Below, in pieces: positions 19,701-28,331 of a stretch of DNA of 64,000 bases (the first letter of the stretch is position 1; the number at the start of each line of letters is the position of its first letter). The translations under genes and the position numbers were made by a program. The DNA is from Aliikangiella coralliicola. GTDB taxonomy: Bacteria; Pseudomonadota; Gammaproteobacteria; Enterobacterales; Kangiellaceae. The stretch lies in the NCBI RefSeq assembly GCF_007004725.1, contig NZ_ML660161.1:607122-671121 (forward strand). The letters are read 5' to 3'. The notes below the pieces were generated by a model that worked only from the letters and a program-made list of their open reading frames with translations, did not search any database and had not been told where the DNA came from.

Positions 19701-19998
19701 CGGCACCGCCACTAAATTGATTCAAGACGGCGTATTCTGTCAACGAGTTAACAAAGTTTATGAAGGCCGTCCTCATCTGGTTGATATGATCAAAAACGAT
19801 GAAATTGATTATATTGTTAACACGACAGAAGGAAAGCAGGCTGTCGCTGATTCATTCCAGATAAGACGTTCAGCGTTGCAATATAAGGTGGCTTACACGA
19901 CAACTTTAGCCGGAGGTTTAGCGACTGCAAAAGCAGTTCGTCATCAAACACGACAAAAAGTTGTATCAGTGCAAGAGTTGCACCAATTGGTAAAATAA
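16780..19998 (+). CDS. carB: Carbamoyl-phosphate synthase large subunit
   Basis: A 1072-residue synthetase with two homologous ATP-grasp halves: the first phosphorylates bicarbonate, the second phosphorylates carbamate. The halves start with [13 protein letters not shown] and [13 protein letters not shown]. Glycine-rich T-M-G-G-T-G-G-G and V-L-G-G-R-A-M nucleotide-binding loops are visible. The C-terminal ~140 residues form the MGS-like allosteric domain (starts near G-K-A-I-L-S-V), where UMP and ornithine bind in E. coli. Length is standard. carA-carB-greA looks like one operon. Confidence 0.98.
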   Translation: MPKRDDIKSILILGAGPIIIGQACEFDYSGAQACKALKEEGYRVILVNSNPATIMTDPEMADATYIEPLHWEVVAKIIEKEKPDAILPTMGGQTALNCALDLASRGVLEIHEVEMVGATREAIDKAEDREQFARAMRKIGLDMPKAGIAHSMDDAYKVLDEVGFPCIIRPSFTMGGTGGGIAYNREEFEEICMRGLDLSPTSELLIDESLIGWKEYEMEVVRDKNDNCIIVCSIENLDPMGVHTGDSITVAPAQTLTDKEYQIMRNASLLVLREIGVETGGSNVQFSVNPENGRMIVIEMNPRVSRSSALASKATGFPIAKIAAKLAVGYTLDELQNDITGGKTPASFEPTIDYVVTKIPRFNFEKFPNADATLTTQMKSVGEVMAIGRTFQESMQKALRGLETGADGFDPFLDTERDDWKERLRHNLQVPGAERIYYVADAFRQEYSVEDVFRLTAIDPWFLVQIEEIVKLEQQFKALGIGHVDKDTLRLMKRKGFSDRRLAKLLDVSEKEMRRVRHGFDLFPVYKRVDTCAAEFSTDTAYMYSTYEEECEAEPSDRDKIMILGGGPNRIGQGIEFDYCCVHAAFAMRDDGYETIMVNCNPETVSTDYDTSDRLYFEPVTLEDVLEIVAKEKPKGVIVQYGGQTPLKLARDLEAAGVPIIGTSPDAIDRSEDRERFQRAIERLGLKQPPNRTAKNLEDGVRLADEIGYPLVVRPSYVLGGRAMEIVFNEDELRRYMSDAVSVSNESPVLLDRFLDDAIEVDVDAIYDGETVLIGGIMEHIEQAGVHSGDSACCIPPHTLSQELQQRLHSQIEAMAKELGVRGLMNTQFAIQGEVIYVLEVNPRASRTVPFVSKATGRPLAKIAASVMAGRSLAEQGETEALTANFFTVKEPVFPFNKFPGSDPILGPEMKSTGEAMGVGESFGEAYYKAQLGGGSQAPRGGKAILSVKDGDKAKLSETAKALIDCGFEILATGGTATKLIQDGVFCQRVNKVYEGRPHLVDMIKNDEIDYIVNTTEGKQAVADSFQIRRSALQYKVAYTTTLAGGLATAKAVRHQTRQKVVSVQELHQLVK

Positions 19999-20011
19999 TA
20001 AGGTATCAGAA

Positions 20012-20488
20012 ATGAATTTCACTCCAATGACTAAAGAAGGCGCTGATGCGCTGCAGACTGAATTAACTGATTTAAAGCAAGTTCAACGTCCGCGTGTTGT
20101 TGCTGCGATTGCTGAGGCTCGTGAGCATGGTGATTTAAAAGAAAATGCTGAGTACCATGCTGCTAGAGAACAACAGGGATTTATCGAAGGAAGAATTCAG
20201 GAAATAGAAGCTAAGTTAAGTACAGCACAAATTATTGATGTCACTTCTATTAAAAATAATGGAAAAGTTATTTTTGGTTCTACTCTGGATTTAGTAAATT
20301 TGGATACAGACGAGGAAGTTACTTATCAGATTGTCGGTGATGATGAAGCTGATTTAAAGCTGAATAAAATTTCAGTTAACTCACCAATAGCTCGCGCACT
20401 TATTGCCAAAGACGAAGGTGATATTACTGTCGTAAAAACGCCTAGTGGTGATGTTGAGTACGAGATTGTCGAAGTCAAATATATCTGA
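20012..20488 (+). CDS. greA: Transcription elongation factor GreA
   Basis: GreA rescues backtracked RNA polymerase by stimulating transcript cleavage. The 158-residue protein has the N-terminal coiled coil (about 10-75) with the tip acidic residues in [13 protein letters not shown] and a C-terminal FKBP-like domain ending in Y-E-I-V-E-V. It starts 13 bp after carB, the same linkage as in Pseudomonas. A strong terminator follows. Confidence 0.97.
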   Translation: MNFTPMTKEGADALQTELTDLKQVQRPRVVAAIAEAREHGDLKENAEYHAAREQQGFIEGRIQEIEAKLSTAQIIDVTSIKNNGKVIFGSTLDLVNLDTDEEVTYQIVGDDEADLKLNKISVNSPIARALIAKDEGDITVVKTPSGDVEYEIVEVKYI

Positions 20489-20509
20489 TTATTTTTACGT
20501 AAGTTATTT

Positions 20510-20539
20510 AAAAAGCCTGCAAATTCGCAGGCTTTTTTT
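20510..20539 (+). terminator. Terminator after greA
   Basis: AAAAAGCCTGC (20510-20520) pairs with GCAGGCTTTTT (20527-20537) around a six-base loop and runs into T's, 22 bp behind the greA stop. Confidence 0.88.
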
Positions 20540-20582
20540 ATGCCCTTCAACTTTCATCAAGCAACCGCTTGTAGTTGTTCTA

Positions 20583-20596
20583 TTGAGTTAGATCAA
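20583..20596 (+). promoter_or_regulatory. FNR/ANR-like site upstream of the hemerythrin-like gene
   Basis: TTGAG-TTAG-ATCAA matches the FNR-type consensus TTGAT-N4-ATCAA at nine of ten defined positions. It lies 222 bp before the hemerythrin-like start, inside a 330-bp gap that otherwise shows only the greA terminator. Oxygen- or NO-responsive control of that gene would make sense, but a single site match is weak evidence. Confidence 0.35.
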
Positions 20597-20818
20597 ATTA
20601 TTTTTTTGCGTCTTGATTACAATAGAATTCTGAATGTGAAATAGGACTTGTATGCTCTAAAAGCGGGATTAAGGTAAGTCTCTTTTTGAACAGTTCCCCA
20701 GAAACAACATAAAGCGAGTCACCGATTAAATTGTCGTTTCACCAGGCTAGCCAATTCCTATCTAATTTGAATATTAATAAGTTGTATCTTTTTTCAGCTG
20801 TTTCTACCGAGGAGCGCC

Positions 20819-21382
20819 ATGAATATTAGTGAAGAATTAATTAAAGAACATCAGTTGATTATGAAAGTCATTGGTTCGATGGTGAAGTTGAGCGATTGTC
20901 ATGAAAATCTAGTTGATACTATTTTCCTGGAGTTGGCTCACAGATTTGTTCTATTTGTTGAAGAGTTTGCAGACGACTATCATCACGCAAAAGAAGAAGA
21001 TATCTTATTTTACCACTTAGCTCAGCCTGGTGTTTTGGAACACTGTAATCCTATTGGACAAATGCTTCATGAGCACGATATTGCCAGAGATTCCCTTAAT
21101 GTAGTCAGGCAAGGAGTGAGCACTAAAGATTGTCAGCTTATAAGGAGCGGAATTCATAAATATAGTGAAGTATTAACTCAACATATTTTCAAAGAGAATA
21201 ATATTCTTTACCCTATGGCTGAAAATCAATTAAGCGAGCAAGTCAAAAAGGTCATTAATCAGAGCTACGAAGCGATTGAGTTGAATAGAAACAAACAGAA
21301 ACTTTGGAAGCGCCAACTTGATTTTGTTGAGGAACTTGACCGTTTAGTTGTTGAAAGCTTAAATCAAATTCCAGTTAATTAA
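20819..21382 (+). CDS. Hemerythrin-like HHE-domain protein
   Basis: A 187-residue cytosolic protein with a four-helix hemerythrin HHE domain (about residues 5-145) that should bind a non-haem di-iron centre. Candidate ligands are the His in K-E-H-Q-L near residue 11, the H-H-x3-E cluster in Y-H-H-A-K-E-E-D, the His residues of M-L-H-E-H-D, and H-x3-E in Q-H-I-F-K-E-N-N. The C-terminal 40 residues form a charged helix. Such proteins sense or carry O2, NO or iron. It has a GAGG Shine-Dalgarno and stands alone; an FNR-like site is upstream. Confidence 0.85.
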   Translation: MNISEELIKEHQLIMKVIGSMVKLSDCHENLVDTIFLELAHRFVLFVEEFADDYHHAKEEDILFYHLAQPGVLEHCNPIGQMLHEHDIARDSLNVVRQGVSTKDCQLIRSGIHKYSEVLTQHIFKENNILYPMAENQLSEQVKKVINQSYEAIELNRNKQKLWKRQLDFVEELDRLVVESLNQIPVN

Positions 21383-21572
21383 ATTCCTGAGGACGCTAAT
21401 TGGTTGAGCGGTTTGAGTCAACTTTTTACGTTGATGAAATTCCATTATTCATGATAGATTGCTTCATGCAGTAAGTTTGTGGTGCGATCTGAATTAATTT
21501 ATCTTGGTGTTTGGCTGTATTAATCGCTAGTTTCGTTAATCAGTTCGTTTAAGTACTAAGGTCGGTTAGCTA

Positions 21573-22550
21573 ATGGTAACGAAACATATGCATAATAATA
21601 AAAATACCTCTTTGTTGAATATAAGCTCTTGTTTTCTTTTACTTACCTTGTGTTTTTTCCAATCGTCGTTAAATGCAAAAACTCATGAAGGTGTTTCACT
21701 GTTAGTGTTAGGTATTGCTCAGGACGCCGGATATCCTCAAATAAATTGTTATAAACCTCACTGTATGCCTGGTTGGAAAAATCCTCAAAAGCGCCGTTTG
21801 GCAACTTCTTTAGGGATTATCGATCATTCAAATAAGCAAAAGTTTTTATTTGAGGCAACACCAGACATAAAAGAGCAAATGTATCAACTTCATCGGTACG
21901 CGCCTGATGATAAGTATCAGTTAGGTGGAATTATGCTTACTCATGGCCATATGGGGCACTATACTGGATTGATGCATTTGGGGAGAGAAGCCACGGCTTC
22001 GCAAGGAGTTCCTGTATTTGCAATGCCTAGAATGATGCAATATCTATCATCCAATGGGCCTTGGAGTCAGTTAGTTAAATTGAAAAATATTTCATTGAAA
22101 CCTCTAAAAGATGGAAAAGTTATGTTGCTTAACGAGCGGTTAAAGTTGACGCCTCTAAAAGTACCCCATAGAGATGAATATACTGAAACGGTCGGTTATA
22201 AATTGGAAGGGCCTAACAAGTCGCTACTATTTATTCCTGATATCGATAAATGGCAAAAGTGGCGTCTTGATATTAGCGAATTGGTAAAGGAGGTCGATTA
22301 TGCCTTTTTAGATGCCACATTCTTTTCTGATGATGAACTACCTAACCGTGATATGAGTGAAGTTCCACACCCATTTGTCGTTGAGAGTATGCAGTTATTT
22401 GACAAATTACCGCAAAAGCATAAGAAAAAAATCATTTTCATTCATTTTAACCATAGCAACCCGTTGCTCATTGACGGAAGTGCAGCGCAGCAACAAGTAA
22501 AAAAAGCTGGTTTTCAGTATGCTGTTGAAGGAATGCAATTAAGATTGTAA
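21573..22550 (+). CDS. Exported PqqB-like metallo-beta-lactamase-fold hydrolase
   Basis: A 325-residue protein with an N-terminal signal (hydrophobic stretch about residues 16-35) and an MBL fold. The start L-V-L-G-I-A-Q-D-A-G-Y-P-Q-I-N-C resembles the N terminus of PqqB. The metal-binding loop reads T-H-G-H-M-G-H (an H-x-H-x-G-H form); further candidate ligands are in P-H-R-D-E, F-I-P-D-I-D and the C-terminal F-I-H-F-N-H. True PqqB is cytosolic and encoded with pqqA, C, D and E, none of which are in this window, so PQQ synthesis is unlikely; a periplasmic hydrolase of unknown substrate is the better description. Confidence 0.75.
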   Translation: MVTKHMHNNKNTSLLNISSCFLLLTLCFFQSSLNAKTHEGVSLLVLGIAQDAGYPQINCYKPHCMPGWKNPQKRRLATSLGIIDHSNKQKFLFEATPDIKEQMYQLHRYAPDDKYQLGGIMLTHGHMGHYTGLMHLGREATASQGVPVFAMPRMMQYLSSNGPWSQLVKLKNISLKPLKDGKVMLLNERLKLTPLKVPHRDEYTETVGYKLEGPNKSLLFIPDIDKWQKWRLDISELVKEVDYAFLDATFFSDDELPNRDMSEVPHPFVVESMQLFDKLPQKHKKKIIFIHFNHSNPLLIDGSAAQQQVKKAGFQYAVEGMQLRL

Positions 22551-22633
22551 AAGTTGAGCGTTAGTCTAGAATAAAGGGTGAGGCTAGGATCAACTGATAC
22601 TGGTAAAACTCATTTAAATATTTCAGGTAAATT

Positions 22634-23068
22634 GTGATTGGTCAGCAAAAAGGGGTCGTAAAATATTTATTAATTCTAGCGGGTATTTTCTTTGTCGCGC
22701 TTGGAGTTATTGGAATAGTCGTGCCTGGACTACCTACAACGATATTTTTAATTATTGCCGCTGGATGCTTTGCAAAATCGTCTCCATGTTTACACGGTTG
22801 GTTGATGTCTCATCGATGGTTTGGACCAATCATTCATCATTGGAATGAAACTCGTAGTATTCCTAAGAAAGCAAAGTTTATTGCTTTATCTGCGATGCTG
22901 GTTGCCTGCATTTACACTACAGTTGTTTTAGATTCTCTAGTACTCAAATTGATAATTTTTACAGTTATGTTGTTTCCTGCCATCTTTGTATATCGCCTAC
23001 CTATCAGTGAAGATATAGAACAGTCAAACCCAACACCGAATGCCATTGAAACGAAAAAAACTAACTAG
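22634..23068 (+). CDS. YbaN-type inner membrane protein (DUF454)
   Basis: A 144-residue membrane protein with a GTG start preceded by CAGG. Hydrophobic helices span about 9-47, 78-98 and 102-120. The motif G-V-I-G-I-V-V-P-G-L-P-T-T-I-F and the following A-A-G-C-F-A-K-S-S are the signature of the DUF454/YbaN family, whose role is not established (E. coli YbaN is encoded near priC-apt). It follows the PqqB-like gene by 83 bp on the same strand and could share its transcript. Confidence 0.85.
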   Translation: MIGQQKGVVKYLLILAGIFFVALGVIGIVVPGLPTTIFLIIAAGCFAKSSPCLHGWLMSHRWFGPIIHHWNETRSIPKKAKFIALSAMLVACIYTTVVLDSLVLKLIIFTVMLFPAIFVYRLPISEDIEQSNPTPNAIETKKTN

Positions 23069-23228
23069 TTCCAAGGTTTTTATTTCTCTTTATTGATTAC
23101 TAATACTTAAGCTTTTTTTACGATGGTTCTGCTTCGATGATCATATTACGTGAATAAAATAATGAGTTTCGCCTCGATGTTAAGAATCAGTTTCTCTCTG
23201 TGACTTATTAAATCAATTTGGGAGCATT

Positions 23229-24230
23229 TTAAAAATTAAAAGAAGTTTGTGGTCCACTCTGTTTTATCAGTAGAGTATGCACTTGCATTGCTTGAGTGGC
23301 AGGGGTTACTTGTGATTGACTTTGTTTGGGGATTTTTATGTTTGAACTCAAATAGTTATCATTTGGTAAGAATCTTCGATAAGTTCTAATTGCCAATCGA
23401 ATATCACTTTTTAATATTGCCAGAGGCATTTGATCTAATAGCGAAGAAGTCTGGTCATTCTTTCTTTGAAAGTTATGGGGAAACAGATATTGCTGTTTTG
23501 GCTCTAAGTGCTTGTCAAAAATAGAAAAGTTAGTGAGAGCTTGGTCAACTTGTCGCTCTTTTTCTTTTCGTATTAAATGATGTACTTTCATTATTTGAAT
23601 GCGTAAATCCAAAATCAGTTGTACTGGAATATTCACAGTAAACTTCTTATTTAAGAGACTATCTTTAATAGGTGTTTTACTAATCTCCGTTTTTCTAATT
23701 CTCAAAGAATCGCCATGGGTACCAATATAGTCTCGTACGATTAACTGGTTTTTCTTTAAATCAATATCAGACAATTTTAGATTAATAACTTCTCTTAACG
23801 TCAAATTAGTAAGCAGTGCAAGCTTTGTCATTAATTGCGTAGCGCCATTCATTTTGTTGATAACTGCGTGGCAATGGTGCTCATCAAATCTGGAAAAAAA
23901 GCCGCGGCGTTTTTTCAGCCGCGAATAGTGGAGATTCCCAAATTTAACTTTGAGGAATTTAGAATAAAGAAACTCAAGCGCTTTTAATGCTGTTTCTTGT
24001 GCTAGCTGATCATGATTAAGTTCGTCAGCAAGAAAAGATAGAAAAGTTTCGATTTCAGTTTTGCCCATATCCGCAAGACGACACTGATTGTGGAAACGTA
24101 CAAAGCGTAAAATCCAGTTCGTATAGTTCTTTGTCATCAATTCTGAAAAGCCTGCAGAGCTTGCAAGCGCTTCAATTTGCTTAAGAAATTGAGAGAAGCT
24201 GATCTGGTTTAGCGCCTTAAATTCTTCCAT
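23229..24230 (-). CDS. Degenerate integron-integrase-like tyrosine recombinase homologue
   Basis: A 333-residue protein. The first ~190 residues align well with IntI-type integrases: an N-terminal SAM-like core-binding domain (Y-T-N-W-I-L-R-F-V-R-F-H-N, then A-L-K-A-L-E-F-L-Y) and the start of the catalytic domain (V-I-N-L-K-L-S-D-I-D, I-V-R-D, Y-L-F-P-H). The box I arginine position (G-L-R in active enzymes) reads L-T-L. The box II H-x-x-R and the tyrosine segment are absent; the C terminus is instead Gln/Thr/Pro-rich. It is therefore most likely not an active recombinase and may be a DNA-binding protein. No attC-like sites or cassettes were seen nearby. Confidence 0.7.
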   Translation of the reverse strand: MEEFKALNQISFSQFLKQIEALASSAGFSELMTKNYTNWILRFVRFHNQCRLADMGKTEIETFLSFLADELNHDQLAQETALKALEFLYSKFLKVKFGNLHYSRLKKRRGFFSRFDEHHCHAVINKMNGATQLMTKLALLTNLTLREVINLKLSDIDLKKNQLIVRDYIGTHGDSLRIRKTEISKTPIKDSLLNKKFTVNIPVQLILDLRIQIMKVHHLIRKEKERQVDQALTNFSIFDKHLEPKQQYLFPHNFQRKNDQTSSLLDQMPLAILKSDIRLAIRTYRRFLPNDNYLSSNIKIPKQSQSQVTPATQAMQVHTLLIKQSGPQTSFNF

Positions 24231-24242
24231 GCGAACTATCTC

Positions 24243-24291
24243 TTTAAATACTATTTGAAATAATGGTATTTGTATAAGTAGTATTTGTCAA
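24243..24291 (-). promoter_or_regulatory. Three 15-bp direct repeats overlapping a promoter
   Basis: Units at 24243-24257, 24258-24272 and 24273-24287 each end in TATTTG on the plus strand and are exactly 15 bp apart. On the minus strand they overlap a promoter candidate: a perfect TTGACA (24286-24291), a 17-base spacer and TACCAT. The array ends 12 bp before the start codon of the recombinase-like gene. Autoregulation by that protein is a reasonable inference. Confidence 0.5.
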
Positions 24292-24467
24292 GAGGTTATT
24301 GAAGATCTTGAAATATTGGCTAGTCTGAGATTGAGGAAAGGATATGGAATAGAATATAGGGGGAATTTTTCTTTAATTGGTGATATTTTCTGACAATTGA
24401 AGGCTTGGCCACGCTGATTACCTATAGAGCATGAAATCAAGCCTTCATTGAGTGCTTTTATTGTCGG

Positions 24468-25070
24468 TTAAAACGAGTAAGATGTGCCGACGTTAAAAGA
24501 AGTGACTTCTAAATCTCCCATGTCTGAATACTGATAAGCTGCATTTAGGCCCCAACCTGAGCTCCAGCGGATTTCCCAGCCGCCTTCAATTAGTGCGCCA
24601 AAGCCCGATTTATCCGCTACTCTTGCGTTATTGCGGCTAAATTCATAGTCATAAAATTGCCCGCCAACTTTCGCATATAAAGAATTACGTTTACTTAATT
24701 GGTATTTAGCTTTGAGAGCCATAACGATAGTTGAGTACTCTAATTTATCTGCTTGTAGGTCGAAAATAGGCCGATTGTCTGAGCGACAGACCCATTCATT
24801 CCCGTTAACTTCTGTGCATTTCCAGTCGTCAGCATCGGTACCTGCGGTGATCCCTGTTTCCACGGAGTAGTCAGATGAGAAGGCGTAGTTATAATAAGTA
24901 TAAACATGTGCAACGCCGTCCCCGTCTTCGCTAGAACCTTTGTACTCAGCGCTACCTCCGGCGGCCTGTATTCCGAACGTATGTGGTGAAAATTTTCCCT
25001 CTTCAGCAATTGCCGTGAAAGAAGAACTCGCTAAGAGCATAATTGAAATTAAGTGAGCTGGTTTCTTCAT
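24468..25070 (-). CDS. Outer-membrane beta-barrel protein
   Basis: A 200-residue protein from the ATG at 25070, which begins M-K-K-P and gives a clean signal peptide (cleavage near A-I-A-E, about residue 22); the frame is open upstream for 19 codons without a signal-like N terminus. The mature part has alternating aromatic/polar strands typical of an eight-stranded OmpA/OmpX/Opacity-type barrel and ends in V-G-T-S-Y-S-F, with the C-terminal Phe used as the BAM signal. Two Cys (in W-K-C and W-V-C) in one extracellular loop could form a disulfide. No specific substrate or role can be named. Confidence 0.75.
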   Translation of the reverse strand: MKKPAHLISIMLLASSSFTAIAEEGKFSPHTFGIQAAGGSAEYKGSSEDGDGVAHVYTYYNYAFSSDYSVETGITAGTDADDWKCTEVNGNEWVCRSDNRPIFDLQADKLEYSTIVMALKAKYQLSKRNSLYAKVGGQFYDYEFSRNNARVADKSGFGALIEGGWEIRWSSGWGLNAAYQYSDMGDLEVTSFNVGTSYSF

Positions 25071-25216
25071 TGTTGGTTTCCCTAATGTTACGTAAAATGA
25101 CGGGCGTAGTTTAATCGGGGAGTTCAATGAAATCTGTCTGACTTTTGTTTTTAAATTGTATGAAACTGTAGATTAAGAGTAGTTCGGTTATCAATGAGAC
25201 GTATGGAAAAAGGAAA

Positions 25217-25936
25217 CTAACATTTTTTTTCAACTGTCGTGACTACATTGGTATTGCCGATGACTTTCCATCTAATATTTAGATCATATAAATAAACGGC
25301 GTACTCTCTTTCTTCTTCACTTTTCTTTTTATAACCAGGCCTGGGATCTTGTTTGAGTACAGCAGAAATAAATGTTATTAAATCGGGGTATTGTCCTAGA
25401 AAGCTTTCGCATTGTTTCAGTGCTGTACTTTCGAAAATAACTTCCATATCAGCTTCTGGTTTTGCAGGGGCAAAACCACCTGAGGCGCCAGTAATGCTAT
25501 CAGCATAAGGTAAATAAGGTTTAATATCGATGATTGGTGTCTGATCGAGTAAGTCTAGTCCGCTGAGTTCCAAAAACAGCTTTTTATTTTCTTTTCGAAT
25601 CCCCTTAAATTCAACGACAGACATACCGATAGGGTTAGGCCTAAATGTCGTTCGAGTCGAAAAAATTCCCTTTTTAATATTTCCACCTAACCGTGGCGGT
25701 CTTACCTGATTTGACCAGCCTTTCTCCATCGTTTCGTGGAAAATAAATAACAACCACAAATGTGAGAACTCTTCGATACCTTCAAATGCTTCGATTTTAT
25801 CGCAGGGCGGTAACATTTCTATTAAACCATTTGCTTCACTAACGAGACCTGGTTGTCGTGGAATTGCAAATTTTTGCTTATAAGGGGAATGAACAACACC
25901 TATTGGGGAGAAAGAAAAGTTCATATAATTTGACAC
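25217..25936 (-). CDS. trmO: tRNA (t6A37) N6-methyltransferase TrmO
   Basis: TrmO (TsaA/YaeB) methylates N6-threonylcarbamoyladenosine-37 in tRNA-Thr using SAM. The 239-residue protein shows the family start (P-I-G-V-V-H-S-P-Y), the R-Q-P-G-L-V segment, H-L-W-L-L-F, R-P-P-R-L-G-G, the T-R-x-x-x-R-P-N-P-I-G-M-S motif and the L-D-L-L-D-Q-T-P-I-I-D-I-K-P-Y-L-P-Y-A-D stretch, then the shorter C-terminal domain with Q-D-P-R-P-G-Y. Length is close to E. coli YaeB. It stands alone between the barrel gene and the REC-EAL gene. Confidence 0.93.
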   Translation of the reverse strand: MSNYMNFSFSPIGVVHSPYKQKFAIPRQPGLVSEANGLIEMLPPCDKIEAFEGIEEFSHLWLLFIFHETMEKGWSNQVRPPRLGGNIKKGIFSTRTTFRPNPIGMSVVEFKGIRKENKKLFLELSGLDLLDQTPIIDIKPYLPYADSITGASGGFAPAKPEADMEVIFESTALKQCESFLGQYPDLITFISAVLKQDPRPGYKKKSEEEREYAVYLYDLNIRWKVIGNTNVVTTVEKKC

Positions 25937-26111
25937 AGGACAAAAAAAGCATTTTCCGACGTTATGTAAGAAATGTCCAGAGATTAAATAGCTGATGCTA
26001 ATTGTTAAGTGTTTTTAATATCGCGTGGTTTTTGTGGATGGCATTATTTGAGTAAAAGTTTCAGACCAGAGAACGTTTTAGTAGAAAAGTTTATTAAAGA
26101 AAAGTAATTCT

Positions 26112-28328
26112 TTATTGATGTGTAGGTGTTAATAATATCTCCTTAAAAGCTTGCAGCGGCATCGGTTTGTAGTATAAAAAACCTTGCCCGATTTCACACT
26201 GAAGACTTCTGAGGTATTCTGCTTGATCAATCGTTTCTATTCCTTCACATATTATTCTTTTCTTAAGCTGCTTTCCGAGTAGGACGATAGAGTCTAAAAT
26301 TGTTTTTCCAATTTCTTCCTGGTAATTGATCACAAAAGCCCGATCAATTTTTAGCGTGTCAAACGGGATGTTGGCTAAATAACTTAGCGACGAAAAGCCT
26401 GTCCCAAAATCATCAAGCGCCAGTTCGATGCCCAGCTCTTTTAGTTGATTCAATACCAATATGATTTCATTATGATTATCCATCACAACATTTTCTGTAA
26501 TTTCTAACTCTAACAAATTCTTGAGATCTACATTTTCCGACTCTAGTCTTTTTATTTGTGAAATAAAACTTGAAGATTTAAACTGAGTAACCGACACATT
26601 GACAGAAACCTTCATTTTCTGAGCAGACGACTGGTTAATTTCTTGAATATCTTCAAGCGCTTGCTTAAGCACCCAAGCGCCTATATCAACAATAAGTCCT
26701 GAATTTTCCGCAACAGGAATGAACTCATTGGGTGGAATGAAATTGTTGTCTTCATCTTGCCAGCGAATTAATGCTTCGACTCCTACGATCGCTTTTGTAT
26801 TCAAATCAATTTGAGGTTGATACCAAACCTGAAGTTTTTCGTCAGTCAATGCTTGCTTAAGTCGATGCATTAATTGCAATCGATTCTGAGTTGTTTTAGT
26901 GAGTTTTGATTGATAGTAGCAATGATTATTTTCGGATTGTCTCTTTGCATATTCAAGCGCCACGCTTGTTTTCCTAAGTACGTCTATTCCGTTATCTTTC
27001 CAATATTTGTTTTCGCAAATTCCAATTTTGAGTGATACCGGTATAGCGTTGTTGGAAAACTTTAATGTTTTTGAGAAAAGCTCATATATTCTTTCTGGTT
27101 TTACAATTTCATCAGAGCCTAGTATTCCAAACGAATGACTCCCAATCCTCGAAATGTAGCAATCTCGGCCAAAACCATCGGTTAGTCTTTGAGCAAATGT
27201 CACTAGTAGTTGCTCGCCTGTCTGCTGACCTAACGAAACATTAATGTCATGAAAGTGTTCTATATCAATGAGAGCGATGCATTCACCTTTTTTCTTTTCT
27301 CCAATAGTGTATTGGTCAAGAACTTCCACGCAATGTAGTCGGTTTGGTAAATTTGTTAGATTGTCGTAGTAGGCTGCAAAGTTGAGTTTTTCGAAGAGTT
27401 TCACATTTTCGAAACAAACTGCTGAATAAGAGCAAAATACACCTAAAAGATTCCGGTAAATCTCATTCATATGTCCATTTGACTTAAGATAAATGAGTGC
27501 TTCGTTATAGTGGCTTTTCATGTACAAAATAATAGTGTCTTCATTAAAAATATGTTCTCTTCTAATAAGGCATTGATTAAATAGGTCGATGATTTTTCTA
27601 TCTTCTAACTGAGTTATGTCTTTTTCCGAAAGCTCTGAGTATCGTCCTAGACCTGCAAGTGCTTTTATGGTTGGTCTTCGAGTTTTCTGCGAAGGATCGA
27701 TCATTGCCACGCAAAACAGGCTTTCTTTGGGCAAAGATAGAAGTAATGTAATATACTCTAGCACGCTAACTGCAAACGAATTGGCGTTTCGTCTTGCCAT
27801 CAGTTCGGTGCCCCAATCGATAATTTTTTTCAGTCCATCTCGATTAACTGAAATCATTGATAGTTGATAATATGAACGAATGGCTGTGGTAATTGAGGTA
27901 ACTAGACGTGTGCGAGTAAGCTCCGACTTCATTTCGTAATCGTCAATTTCGTAATGTTGTATCACTTCAAGTTCAGGCGCTGAGCCTGGTTGACCTGTTC
28001 TCAAAATTATTCTGATATTTCTATAGTTTTGTTCCGAGCGAATAAAGTTAACTAGTTTTAATCCTGCATCATCTGTTTCCATAACAACGTCAAGTAGTAT
28101 GACAGCAATGCCACTTTGATTAGCTAAAATTTCTTTGGCTTCCAAGGCACTATAAGCATGAAGAAAATGAATTTTCTTATCGAGAACTTTTAGTTTTCTA
28201 AGGGCGAGTGTGGTTACGGTATGAACTTCTACATCGTCGTCTACAACGAGGATTTTCCACTTCTCCTCGACTGAAGTTACTTCGACTTCCTCTTCTGCGA
28301 AACTCATTAATTCGTCCTTCTGTGCCAC
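26112..28328 (-). CDS. Response regulator with DUF3369, degenerate GGDEF and EAL
   Basis: A 738-residue cytosolic protein: receiver domain (about 23-150) with acidic pocket D30-D32 and phospho-acceptor Asp80 in V-I-L-L-D-V-V-M, a DUF3369 domain (about 165-315), a GGDEF domain whose signature is changed to G-S-H-S-F, and an intact EAL domain (E-A-L-I-R, E-I-T-E-N, D-D-F-G-T-G, K-I-D-R). Cyclase activity is therefore unlikely, and it should act as a phosphorylation-controlled c-di-GMP phosphodiesterase. It starts 3 bp after the stop of the histidine kinase gene, which is almost certainly its partner. Confidence 0.92.
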   Translation of the reverse strand: MAQKDELMSFAEEEVEVTSVEEKWKILVVDDDVEVHTVTTLALRKLKVLDKKIHFLHAYSALEAKEILANQSGIAVILLDVVMETDDAGLKLVNFIRSEQNYRNIRIILRTGQPGSAPELEVIQHYEIDDYEMKSELTRTRLVTSITTAIRSYYQLSMISVNRDGLKKIIDWGTELMARRNANSFAVSVLEYITLLLSLPKESLFCVAMIDPSQKTRRPTIKALAGLGRYSELSEKDITQLEDRKIIDLFNQCLIRREHIFNEDTIILYMKSHYNEALIYLKSNGHMNEIYRNLLGVFCSYSAVCFENVKLFEKLNFAAYYDNLTNLPNRLHCVEVLDQYTIGEKKKGECIALIDIEHFHDINVSLGQQTGEQLLVTFAQRLTDGFGRDCYISRIGSHSFGILGSDEIVKPERIYELFSKTLKFSNNAIPVSLKIGICENKYWKDNGIDVLRKTSVALEYAKRQSENNHCYYQSKLTKTTQNRLQLMHRLKQALTDEKLQVWYQPQIDLNTKAIVGVEALIRWQDEDNNFIPPNEFIPVAENSGLIVDIGAWVLKQALEDIQEINQSSAQKMKVSVNVSVTQFKSSSFISQIKRLESENVDLKNLLELEITENVVMDNHNEIILVLNQLKELGIELALDDFGTGFSSLSYLANIPFDTLKIDRAFVINYQEEIGKTILDSIVLLGKQLKKRIICEGIETIDQAEYLRSLQCEIGQGFLYYKPMPLQAFKEILLTPTHQ

Positions 28329-28331
28329 TGA

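Noticed and set aside
23229-24291. Integron or prophage at the recombinase-like gene
   Set aside because: No attC-like cassettes, attachment repeats, tRNA target or phage genes are near, and the protein lacks catalytic residues.
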